64,000 nt of DNA, taken from the NCBI RefSeq assembly GCF_001592305.1, contig NZ_BCWR01000006.1, positions 248,001-312,000 of the forward strand, given 5' to 3'. The position numbers and the translations under genes are program-made. The first letter of the stretch is position 1; every line of letters starts with the position of its first letter. Below the pieces are notes generated by a model. That model saw only the letters and a list, made by a program, of their open reading frames with translations. It did not search any database and was not told the origin of the DNA. Of the stretch, positions 49,251-56,661 are shown piece after piece. Source of the stretch: Hydrogenophaga taeniospiralis CCUG 15921. GTDB taxonomy: Bacteria > Pseudomonadota > Gammaproteobacteria > Burkholderiales > Burkholderiaceae_C.

Positions 49251-49258
49251 GTGAAACA
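49243..49258. promoter_or_regulatory. parS site 1
   Basis: GGTTTCACGTGAAACA; 15 of 16 bases match the consensus TGTTTCACGTGAAACA and the 14-base core is a perfect palindrome. It covers the parA/hydrolase junction and includes the hydrolase GTG start. Confidence 0.93.
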
Positions 49259-49266
49259 GTCGCCGG

Positions 49267-50037
49267 TCACAGCGCCCGGATGCGCTCGACCATTTCGGTG
49301 GCGAAGGAGACGAAAGCCTGGCTCCCGCGCGCCGCCGGGTCGAACACCACGCCGGGCAGGCCGTAGCTCGGCGCTTCGGCCAGGCGCACGTTGCGCGGGA
49401 TCACGGTGTCGAACACCTTGTCGCCGAAGTGGGCCTTGAGCTGGTCGCTCACCTGCATCTGCAGGGTGATGCGCGGGTCGAACATGACGCGCAGCAGGCC
49501 GATGATCTGCAGGTCGGGGTTGAGGTTGGCGTGCACCTGCTTGATGGTGTTGACCAGATCGGTCAGGCCTTCGAGCGCGAAGTATTCGCACTGCATGGGC
49601 ACGATCACCCCGTGCGCAGCGCACAGGCCGTTGAGGGTGAGCATGGACAGGCTGGGCGGGCAATCCACCAGCACGAAGTCGTAGTCGGCGTCGACCGCTG
49701 CGAGTGCGGCTTTCAGGCGCTTGTCGCGCCGCTCCAGCTCCACCAGTTCCACCTCGGCCCCGGCCAGTTCGCGGTTGGCGCCAAGCACGTGGTAGCCACA
49801 CTTCTCCGACAGCACAGCCGCCTCCGCCACCGTGGCGGACTCCAGCAGCACGTCGTACACCGTCAGTTCCAGGCTGCGTTTGTCCACGCCCGAGCCCATG
49901 GTGGCGTTGCCCTGCGGGTCCAGGTCCACCATGAGCACGCGCTGCCCCACCTTGGCCAGGCCGGCGGCGAGGTTGACGGTGGTGGTGGTCTTGCCGACGC
50001 CGCCCTTCTGATTGGCGACACAGAAAATCTTAGCCAT
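49267..50037 (-). CDS. parA: Chromosome-partition ATPase ParA (Soj)
   Basis: 256-residue deviant Walker A ATPase that forms a nucleoid gradient for origin segregation. It begins MAKIFCVANQKGGVGKTTTTVNLAAGLA (signature Lys of KGGVGKT), with VDLDPQGNATMGSG, DYDFVLVDCPPSLSMLTLNGL and VIPRNVRLAEAPSYGLPGVVFDPAARGSQAF. Length and N-terminus match short chromosomal Soj proteins, not plasmid types. It lies between lysE and the RBBP9-like gene. Confidence 0.95.
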   Translation of the reverse strand: MAKIFCVANQKGGVGKTTTTVNLAAGLAKVGQRVLMVDLDPQGNATMGSGVDKRSLELTVYDVLLESATVAEAAVLSEKCGYHVLGANRELAGAEVELVELERRDKRLKAALAAVDADYDFVLVDCPPSLSMLTLNGLCAAHGVIVPMQCEYFALEGLTDLVNTIKQVHANLNPDLQIIGLLRVMFDPRITLQMQVSDQLKAHFGDKVFDTVIPRNVRLAEAPSYGLPGVVFDPAARGSQAFVSFATEMVERIRAL

Positions 50038-50151
50038 GCATGGCCCCCAGGCAGGTCACTTCGGGTACCGCACCACCGCTCAAAGAGGCGCGCGCGGCTT
50101 GGGACGACCCGGCACCCCGCACGCCGTGGCGTGCTTTCATGGCGGCAGGGC

Positions 50152-50766
50152 TCATTTGGTGATGGCCAGCTTGATGCCGAAACCAATCAGGAAAATGCCG
50201 GCGAGTTTTTCCAGCGTGCGCGCGATCCGGGGGTTTGCCCGCATGCGTTCGGCCAGATGGTGCGTCAGCAGCACCACGATCAGGCCGTACAGAAAGGTGA
50301 GCACGGCGATGGTGGCGGCCATGGCGCCGAAGGTGAGCAGCCCCTGGTGGTTCGCCGGGTCGACAAACAGCGGGAAGAAGGCCATGTAGAACACGATGGC
50401 CTTGGGGTTGAGCAGGGTGATGGTGAGCGCCTGCTGGAAGTACTGGCGCGGGCGGATGTTGAGCACGGGTTTGGCGCCGGGCTTGGCGGTGAGCATCCGG
50501 AAGCCCAGCCAGGCGAGGTAGGCCGCGCCCAGCCATTGCACGGCGCTGAAGGCCGTGGGGTAGGCCGCGAGCAGGGCCGCCACACCGGCCACCGCCATCC
50601 ACATCAGCACCTGGTCGCCCGCAATGAGGCCGAAGGTGGCCGCCAGCCCGCCGCGGACGCCGCCCTTGCCGGTGGAGGTGATGAGTGCGAGGTTGCCCGG
50701 GCCGGGAATGGCCAGGAACAAAACAATGGCGGCGACAAACGCGCCGTAATCTGCGATGCCGAACAT
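50152..50766 (-). CDS. LysE-family amino acid exporter
   Basis: 204-residue inner-membrane exporter (RhtB/LysE) with about six helices. Family motif near the start is AIVLFLAIPGPGNLALITSTGKGGVRGGLAATFGLIAGDQVLM, and later YLAWLGFRML and LLNPKAIVFYMAFFPLFVDP. The amino acid is not predictable. It is inserted between rsmG and parA, an interval often shorter in relatives, and has about 500 bp of non-coding sequence in front of it. Confidence 0.9.
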   Translation of the reverse strand: MFGIADYGAFVAAIVLFLAIPGPGNLALITSTGKGGVRGGLAATFGLIAGDQVLMWMAVAGVAALLAAYPTAFSAVQWLGAAYLAWLGFRMLTAKPGAKPVLNIRPRQYFQQALTITLLNPKAIVFYMAFFPLFVDPANHQGLLTFGAMAATIAVLTFLYGLIVVLLTHHLAERMRANPRIARTLEKLAGIFLIGFGIKLAITK

Positions 50767-51263
50767 GTGAAAACCCCGGGAGTTGAGGGGCTGAGTTTAC
50801 GTGACTGCCCTGCTCTTCTTCTGTGTGTCTTTGCTTGCGTTGCGTTTTGCGTTGCGTTTTGCGCTCGCGGCGTGTTCGCAGAGGTGGTTGGTCCGGCTGG
50901 GATTGCTCCGGCCCACGCTCGCGGGCAGATGCTTTTGGCGTGCTGCCGGGCTGGCGTCAAGACCTGTTTTGCGCACCCGCTCTGTGGCAACCGCGAATCG
51001 GGCCTGCACCCTCCCACCCAAACCAACCACCCCCAGTGACAGAAGGGTCACCCAACAGGCGTCCAAAGGACGCCCACAACCGCCACTCACAGGACGGTAG
51101 TGGCCATTCGCGGCCGCCACAATAAGAGGCGTGTCAGCCCGGCGTTGACGAAGCGACGCCAGCGAACAAATCAGTCAGCCCGCGAGCGTGGGCCGGAGAA
51201 CGCGCATGACGCCACCGGCCTGACGCGAGGTGCAACGAGCGAAACGCGGGGGAAGAGAAGGAC
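50767..51263. other. Non-coding region with a 21-bp inverted repeat and 12-bp tandem repeats
   Basis: No convincing gene lies here; short frames are low-complexity. 50906-50926 (CTCCGGCCC to CGCGGGC) is repeated perfectly in inverted orientation at 51178-51198, 251 bp apart. Two exact copies of GCGTTGCGTTTT lie at 50837-50860 close to the lysE start. I see no transposase, no flanking target duplication and no DnaA box. It may be a small repeat element or a regulatory RNA region. Confidence 0.7.
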
Positions 51264-51917
51264 TCAGACCGAAGGAGACGGACGAAGCCACACGATGCAA
51301 CGCTCCGCATCCAGCCCCGGCACCACCAACTGTTCCACGTGAAACACCGCCACCGAAGCCGGCAACGCAGCGATCTCTTCAGAAGGATGTTTGCCCTTCA
51401 TCGCCATCCACACCGCCCCCGGTTTCAGCGCCGGCGAAGACCAGGCCGTGAAATCCACCAGCGAAGCAAAGGCCCGCGAGCAGACCACATCGAAGCCGGC
51501 GCCCTCTTCCGCCCTCAACGATTCCACCCGCGCGTGCACACCCCGCAGGTTCGGCAGTTTCAGGGCAGCGGCCGCCTGCTGGATGAACGCGGCCTTCTTG
51601 CCCACCGTGTCCACGCACGTCACGTCGATCTGCGGACAGGTGATGGCGATCACCACCCCCGGCAGCCCGCCACCCGAGCCCACGTCCAGCAACTTCACCG
51701 GCTGACCGCCGGTCTGGCGCAGCAGCGGGCCGATGGCGGCCAGGCTGTCCAGCAGGTGGTACGTCATCATCTCGGCAGGGTCGCGCACAGCGGTCAGGTT
51801 GTAGACCTTGTTCCACTTCTGCAGCAACGCCAGGTAGTCCAGCAGCAGGCTCACCTGCTCGTCGCTCAGTTGCAAGCCCAGGGCTCGAAGACCGGAAGTC
51901 AGCACATCCTGGCTCAT
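51264..51917 (-). CDS. rsmG: 16S rRNA (guanine-527-N7)-methyltransferase RsmG
   Basis: 217-residue SAM-dependent methyltransferase. [35 protein letters not shown] and the SAM loop [29 protein letters not shown] are diagnostic. The C-terminal part runs [31 protein letters not shown]. Its ATG overlaps the mnmG stop (ATGA). A parS site lies within its 3' end and encodes VFHVEQ. Confidence 0.95.
   Translation of the reverse strand: MSQDVLTSGLRALGLQLSDEQVSLLLDYLALLQKWNKVYNLTAVRDPAEMMTYHLLDSLAAIGPLLRQTGGQPVKLLDVGSGGGLPGVVIAITCPQIDVTCVDTVGKKAAFIQQAAAALKLPNLRGVHARVESLRAEEGAGFDVVCSRAFASLVDFTAWSSPALKPGAVWMAMKGKHPSEEIAALPASVAVFHVEQLVVPGLDAERCIVWLRPSPSV
51331..51346. promoter_or_regulatory. parS site 2
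   Basis: TGTTCCACGTGAAACA, one mismatch to the consensus, inside rsmG. Confidence 0.85.
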
Positions 51918-53914
51918 GCCTCGGCGCCTTCCACCGTCACAGTGGCAAAACCCTTGAAGCCGCCCTTCTTCAGGTGGATCAGCAGCAGCGAGATGCTGGC
52001 CGGCGTGATGCCCGAGATGCGCGAGGCCTGCCCCAAGGTTTCGGGCCGGTGTTTGGCCAGCTTCTGCCGTGCCTCGAACGAGAGCGCCGTCACCTGCAGG
52101 TAGTCCAGATCAACCGGCAGTTTCAGACCCTCGTAGTGCGACGCCCGCTCCACCTCATCCTTCTGGCGGTCGATGTAGCCCGAGTATTTGGCGGCAATCT
52201 CCACCTGCTCCACCACCGGCTCGTACAGCTCTCCCAGTGTTTCACGTGAAACCACCGGGCGGGCATCGGCGTCGTCGGCCCGGGCGGCCGGGTGGTACTT
52301 GCCACCGCCCATGCCCAGCAGATCGGCGTAACCCACGGCCGGGCGACGCAGCAGGTCGAACAGGTTGTGTTCGTGTTCAATCGCCTTGCCCAGCACCCGC
52401 TCGCTCTCCGCCGCCGGCAGGTTGCGCGGGTTCACCCAGGTCGATTTCAGGCGCTCGGTTTCCCGCGCCACGGCATCGCGCTTGCGGCTGAAGGCGTCCC
52501 AGCGCGCATCGTCCACCAAGCCCATCTGGCGACCGGCTTCGGTCAGGCGCATGTCGGCGTTGTCTTCGCGCAGCTGCAGGCGGAACTCGGCCCGGCTGGT
52601 GAACATGCGATAGGGCTCGGTCACGCCCTGGGTCACGAGGTCGTCCACCAGCACACCCAGGTAAGCCTCGTCGCGGCGCGGCAGCCAGGGCGCTTCGCCT
52701 TTCACCTGCAGCGCGGCGTTGAGCCCGGCGAACAGACCCTGGGCGGCGGCTTCTTCGTAGCCCGTAGTCCCGTTGATCTGGCCGGCGAAGAACAGGCCCT
52801 GGATCTGTTTCGTCTCGAAGCTGTTCTTGAGCGAGCGCGGGTCGAAGTAGTCGTATTCGATGGCGTAGCCCGGGCGCAGGATGTGGGCGTTCTCCAGCCC
52901 CGGCATGCTGCGCACCAGCGCGTACTGGATGTCGAACGGCAGGCTGGTGCTGATGCCGTTGGGGTAGACCTCGTGGGTCGTCAGGCCCTCGGGCTCCAGG
53001 AAGATCTGGTGGCTGTCCTTGTCGGCGAAGCGGTTGATCTTGTCTTCCACGCTCGGGCAGTAGCGCGGGCCCACGCCCTCGATCTTGCCCGTGAACATGG
53101 GGCTGCGGTCGAAGCCACTGCGGATGATCTCGTGTGTGCGCAGGTTGGTGTGGGTGATCCAGCACGGCACCTGCTTCGGGTGAGGTACCGATTGCCCCAT
53201 GAAGCTGAACACCGGCACCGGCTGGTCGGGGTTCATGCCACCGGGCACGCCGTCGCCCGGTTGTTCCTGGCACTTGGAATAGTCGATGCTGCGGCCGTCG
53301 ATGCGCGGCGGGGTGCCAGTCTTCAGGCGCGCCTGCGGCAGCTTCAGCTCCTTCAGCCGGGCCGACAAGCTGATGGCGGGCGGATCACCGGCGCGGCCGG
53401 CGGCGTAGTTGTTCAGGCCGACGTGGATCTTGCCATCGAGAAAGGTGCCTGCGGTCAGTACCACGGTGCGGCTGCGGAATTTGATGCCCACCTGCGTGAC
53501 GGCGCCCACCACCCGATCGCCTTCGACCATCAGGTCGTCCACCGCCTGCTGGAACAGCCACAGGTTCGGCTGGTTCTCCAGCATGCGACGGATCGCGGCC
53601 TTGTACAAAATGCGGTCGGCCTGGGCGCGGGTGGCGCGCACAGCCGGGCCTTTGCTGCTGTTGAGGATGCGGAACTGGATGCCGCCCTCGTCCGTGGCCA
53701 GCGCCATCGCCCCGCCCAGCGCGTCCACCTCTTTCACCAGGTGGCCCTTGCCGATGCCGCCGATGCTGGGGTTGCAGCTCATCTGCCCCAGCGTCTCGAT
53801 GTTGTGCGTGAGCAGCAGCGTGGCGCAGCCCATGCGCGCGGCGGCGAGCGCGGCCTCGGTGCCGGCGTGGCCACCGCCGACGACGATGACATCAAATTCT
53901 TGTGGGTACAACAT
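51914..53914 (-). CDS. mnmG: tRNA uridine-5-carboxymethylaminomethyl enzyme MnmG (GidA)
   Basis: 666-residue FAD enzyme that, with MnmE, modifies wobble uridine of tRNAs. The N-terminal dinucleotide fold is [23 protein letters not shown], followed by [51 protein letters not shown] and the C-terminal [29 protein letters not shown]. It heads the mnmG-rsmG-lysE-parA-parB series. One parS site is inside it and another just upstream. Confidence 0.96.
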   Translation of the reverse strand: MLYPQEFDVIVVGGGHAGTEAALAAARMGCATLLLTHNIETLGQMSCNPSIGGIGKGHLVKEVDALGGAMALATDEGGIQFRILNSSKGPAVRATRAQADRILYKAAIRRMLENQPNLWLFQQAVDDLMVEGDRVVGAVTQVGIKFRSRTVVLTAGTFLDGKIHVGLNNYAAGRAGDPPAISLSARLKELKLPQARLKTGTPPRIDGRSIDYSKCQEQPGDGVPGGMNPDQPVPVFSFMGQSVPHPKQVPCWITHTNLRTHEIIRSGFDRSPMFTGKIEGVGPRYCPSVEDKINRFADKDSHQIFLEPEGLTTHEVYPNGISTSLPFDIQYALVRSMPGLENAHILRPGYAIEYDYFDPRSLKNSFETKQIQGLFFAGQINGTTGYEEAAAQGLFAGLNAALQVKGEAPWLPRRDEAYLGVLVDDLVTQGVTEPYRMFTSRAEFRLQLREDNADMRLTEAGRQMGLVDDARWDAFSRKRDAVARETERLKSTWVNPRNLPAAESERVLGKAIEHEHNLFDLLRRPAVGYADLLGMGGGKYHPAARADDADARPVVSRETLGELYEPVVEQVEIAAKYSGYIDRQKDEVERASHYEGLKLPVDLDYLQVTALSFEARQKLAKHRPETLGQASRISGITPASISLLLIHLKKGGFKGFATVTVEGAEA
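52238..52253. promoter_or_regulatory. parS site 3
   Basis: TGTTTCACGTGAAACC, one mismatch to the consensus, inside mnmG, where it encodes part of VVSRETLG. Confidence 0.92.
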
Positions 53915-53970
53915 GGTGAAAGCTCCAGGGCACGGCGGCTGGCGCGCTGCCCGACAATGCGGATGCGGTG

Positions 53971-53986
53971 TGTTTCACGTGAAACA
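53971..53986. promoter_or_regulatory. parS site 4
   Basis: TGTTTCACGTGAAACA, a perfect consensus site, in the 122-bp divergent gap upstream of mnmG. Confidence 0.96.
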
Positions 53987-54036
53987 CCCGCCGCCCGGCC
54001 GGCGTCTGGCTCGGGCAACCCGCAATTGTCCCATCA

Positions 54037-54372
54037 ATGCCCCTTCGCCGCCCACCCGTGCCCAGCACCACCCCACGCGCAACCGGCGAACCGGCGCTGG
54101 CCGCCCTGCCCGGCCTCGGCCCGAAGTCGCAGGCCATGCTGGCAGCGGCCGGCATTCCCGATCTGACCACGCTGCGGCGGCTGGGATCGGTGGCCGCCTA
54201 CGCCCGGGTGAAGCGCAGCGACCCACGCGCCAGCCTCAACCTGCTCTGGGGGCTCGAAGCGGCGCTCACCGGCCTGCCCTGGCAGACCGTGGCACGCGAG
54301 CACCGCACCAGCCTGTTGCTGGCGCTGGACGCGCTGGAAGAATTCGGCGCGCCGAAGACACCACGCCGCTGA
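54037..54372 (+). CDS. TfoX C-terminal-domain protein
   Basis: 111 residues. From about residue 22 it matches the TfoX/Sxy C-terminal domain: LAALPGLGPKSQAMLAAAGIPDLTTLRRLGSVAAYARVK and LNLLWGLEAALTGLPWQTVAREHR, a helix-hairpin-helix-like fold. The N-terminal half of true TfoX competence regulators is absent. It is divergent from mnmG across parS site 4. A DNA- or protein-binding role is likely, but no competence function can be claimed. Confidence 0.78.
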   Translation: MPLRRPPVPSTTPRATGEPALAALPGLGPKSQAMLAAAGIPDLTTLRRLGSVAAYARVKRSDPRASLNLLWGLEAALTGLPWQTVAREHRTSLLLALDALEEFGAPKTPRR

Positions 54373-54542
54373 GCGCTGAACCGGGCGCCTTTCGCCCAGA
54401 CCCGCACACCCGCCCGCGGCCAAGCCCGAAAACCCTCTGGCTCCGAGGCGGACACCCCAGCCCCACAATCGGAACATCCACGCGGCCCACCGGGCCGCCC
54501 ATCGACGGCCCGCACCGCCGCGCGCACCACCAAGACCCACGC

Positions 54543-55139
54543 ATGACCACCGCCACCCCCATCCCCCTCCTCGTTTTCGCCGGCAGCAGCCGCGCCCAGT
54601 CCTGGAACCGCAAGCTCGCCAGGGTCGCGGCCGACGCCGCCCGCGCCGCCGGCGCCCAGGTCACCCACCTGGAGCTGGGCGACTTCGATCTGCCGCTCTA
54701 CAACGGCGACCTGGAAGCGCGCGGCATCCCACGCGACGTGATCCGCCTGAAGGAAATCTTCCACACCCACCCGGCCTGGCTGGTGGTTTCACCCGAGTAC
54801 AACGGCAGCTACACCGGCCTGCTGAAAAACACCATCGACTGGGTGTCGCGCCCCGTCAAAGACGACCCGCTGTGGGCCAACGGCGGCAAGCCCTTTGCCG
54901 GCAAGGTGGTGGGCATGCTCTCGGCCTCGCCCGGCGCACTCGGCGGCCTGCGCAGCCTGAGCCACCTGGCGCCGCTGCTGATGAACCTGCAGTGCTGGGT
55001 GTCGCCCAAACAATTCGCGCTGTCCAAGGCTGGCGAAGCGTTTGATGCAGACGGACAACTGATCGCAGAGGCCGCCCGCACCAGCGTGCAAGGCGTGGTG
55101 GACCAAGTACTCAACGCCGCCCGCCGCTTTGCAGACTGA
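54543..55139 (+). CDS. NADPH-dependent FMN reductase family protein
   Basis: 198-residue flavodoxin-like reductase. LLVFAGSSRAQSWNRKLARVAADAARAAGAQVTHLELGDFDLPLYN binds the FMN phosphate, and VVSPEYNGSYTGLLKNTIDWVSRP is the family's PEYN motif; GMLSASPGALGGLRSLSHLAPLL follows. Members reduce flavins, quinones or chromate. ATG at 54543 gives a normal start (MTTATPIPLLVF); the open frame upstream is antisense to mnmG. Between it and the TfoX-like gene are 170 bp with no other signal seen. Confidence 0.9.
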   Translation: MTTATPIPLLVFAGSSRAQSWNRKLARVAADAARAAGAQVTHLELGDFDLPLYNGDLEARGIPRDVIRLKEIFHTHPAWLVVSPEYNGSYTGLLKNTIDWVSRPVKDDPLWANGGKPFAGKVVGMLSASPGALGGLRSLSHLAPLLMNLQCWVSPKQFALSKAGEAFDADGQLIAEAARTSVQGVVDQVLNAARRFAD

Positions 55140-55182
55140 GACATCGGAGCGCGACCCACAACGCATGAAGTGACCCTCCCCA

Positions 55183-55260
55183 GGGCACCGCCGGGCCGGC
55201 TTCGCCGGACGGCCAGTGCCGCCCCCTCGGGGGGTCGCGCGCAGCGCGGCGGGGGTGTTC
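55183..55260 (-). repeat. Dispersed C/G-rich 3'-end element, copy 6
   Basis: Follows the acvB stop in gene sense and separates it from the convergent FMN reductase gene. CCGGCTTCGCCGG and CCCCCTCGGGGGG stems plus GCGCGCAGCGCGGCGGGGG; almost the same as copy 3. Confidence 0.7.
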
Positions 55261-55263
55261 TGT

Positions 55264-56661
55264 CTAAGGCACTTTTGCGTGCAACAGGATCTGCTCGCCC
55301 AGCAGCTCGTAGTTGCCGCCGAAGTGGTGGTCGCCCTTGAGCTGCACCGGCGTCACCAGTTCGGTCGAGGTCGTGGGGCAGATGGTGTCGCGGTCGTCGC
55401 TGCCGTAGAGGCAGGTGGTGGTGGCGGCCGACAAGCTGGCCAGCTCGGGTTTGAGCCGCAGACCCAGGTGGTTGCGCACCACCCAGTTGGACAGTTTGAA
55501 TTCGAACGAAGCCTTCTCGCCCGGCCCGATCAGCACCGTGTGCGCCACCAGGCTGCGGGACGCGCTGGACATGCGGTTCAGCGCGAACGGCAGCACGTCG
55601 GCCCCCTGGGAATAGCCGATCAGTACCACCCGGCTCTTCTTCCATTGCACGGCGTAGTGCCGCAACAGCCTGTCGAGGTCGCTGGCCAATCCCTGCGGCG
55701 TGCGTTGCTTCCAGAAATAGCGCAGCGAATCCAGCCCGACCACCGGCACGCCGCGAGTGGCCATGACGGCCGCCACCTTCTTGTCCAGGCCAGCCCAGCC
55801 GCCATCCCCCGACACCAGCACAGCAAACACGTCGGACGGCACGCTGGACGGCACCTCCACCAGCGGCAGGTCGGCGATGTCGCTGCCCGCGCCCTGCGGC
55901 TTGACCACCACCCCCGCCGCGAGCTTGCGGTAGGCGGCCTGGTAGGCCGTCAGCCCGCCCTTGCCGGACAGCACGCCGTGTTCGGTGGCCCCCGCCAGCG
56001 GCACCAGCTCGGCCCCGGGCACCTGGGCCACGAAGGCCTGGGCGGCCCCGGCCTCGCACACCTTGTCGTCGCTCCCGTGCAAGGCGATCCAGGGCGCTCG
56101 CAGCTTCTCGGCAGGCAACAAAGTGAGGGCACGCTTGTCGGCCTGCTGCCTGAAATGAACGCCCTCGCCTTTGCACAAGGGCTTGGCAAACACCAGCTCG
56201 GGGCAGAAACCCGCCGACAAGGCGCCGCCAAACGTGCCTTCGGGCGCCTGAGCGATCAAGGCGTAGGCCAGGCTGGCGCCCGAGCCCTGCCCCACCAGCA
56301 GCGGCGGGTAATAAGCCTTCAGACGCGCATAGCCTTGCAGGAAGTGCGACAGGTTCTCGAAATCGCCGTCGGGCAGCGCGCAGTCGCCGCCGTCTTTCTC
56401 CAGCAGGGCCAGCAGCTGCGGCGTGTTCACGCCCGCCACCACCGCGCCCTGCTCCACCAGCGGCCTGGCCAGCGCGGCCATGGCGGGCGTCCAGCCCGCT
56501 TCACCCGAGAGCAGGATGGCGAACGACTTCACCTCGCCCTTGGGCCGGTAGAGCGACACGTCCTTGAAGCGGCCGTGCGAGATTTTTTCCTGCGCCTGGA
56601 CCAGACCCGGCGCGGTCAGCGCACAACAAAACGCCAGCAAGGCGGTGGCAAAGGTGTTCAT
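55264..56661 (-). CDS. acvB: AcvB/VirJ-family periplasmic hydrolase
   Basis: 465 residues. Signal about 1-23 (MNTFATALLAFCCALTAPGLVQA). Two alpha/beta hydrolase-like halves: the first with LLVGQGSGASLAYALIAQAPEG and LHGSDDKVCEAG, the second (VirJ domain, about 260-465) with VFAVLVSGDGGWAGLDKKVA, VVLIGYSQGADVLPFALNRM (Ser nucleophile), YGSDDRDTICP and KGDHHFGGNYELLGEQIL (His). In Agrobacterium AcvB hydrolyses lysyl-phosphatidylglycerol made by LpiA/MprF. Here its ATG overlaps the mprF stop (ATGA), matching that pairing. The long frame past 56661 is a shadow of mprF. Confidence 0.88.
   Translation of the reverse strand: MNTFATALLAFCCALTAPGLVQAQEKISHGRFKDVSLYRPKGEVKSFAILLSGEAGWTPAMAALARPLVEQGAVVAGVNTPQLLALLEKDGGDCALPDGDFENLSHFLQGYARLKAYYPPLLVGQGSGASLAYALIAQAPEGTFGGALSAGFCPELVFAKPLCKGEGVHFRQQADKRALTLLPAEKLRAPWIALHGSDDKVCEAGAAQAFVAQVPGAELVPLAGATEHGVLSGKGGLTAYQAAYRKLAAGVVVKPQGAGSDIADLPLVEVPSSVPSDVFAVLVSGDGGWAGLDKKVAAVMATRGVPVVGLDSLRYFWKQRTPQGLASDLDRLLRHYAVQWKKSRVVLIGYSQGADVLPFALNRMSSASRSLVAHTVLIGPGEKASFEFKLSNWVVRNHLGLRLKPELASLSAATTTCLYGSDDRDTICPTTSTELVTPVQLKGDHHFGGNYELLGEQILLHAKVP

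Noticed and set aside
50767-51263. Possible replication origin near parS
   Set aside because: No DnaA boxes, no AT-rich unwinding region and no dnaA nearby; only the partition sites support origin proximity.
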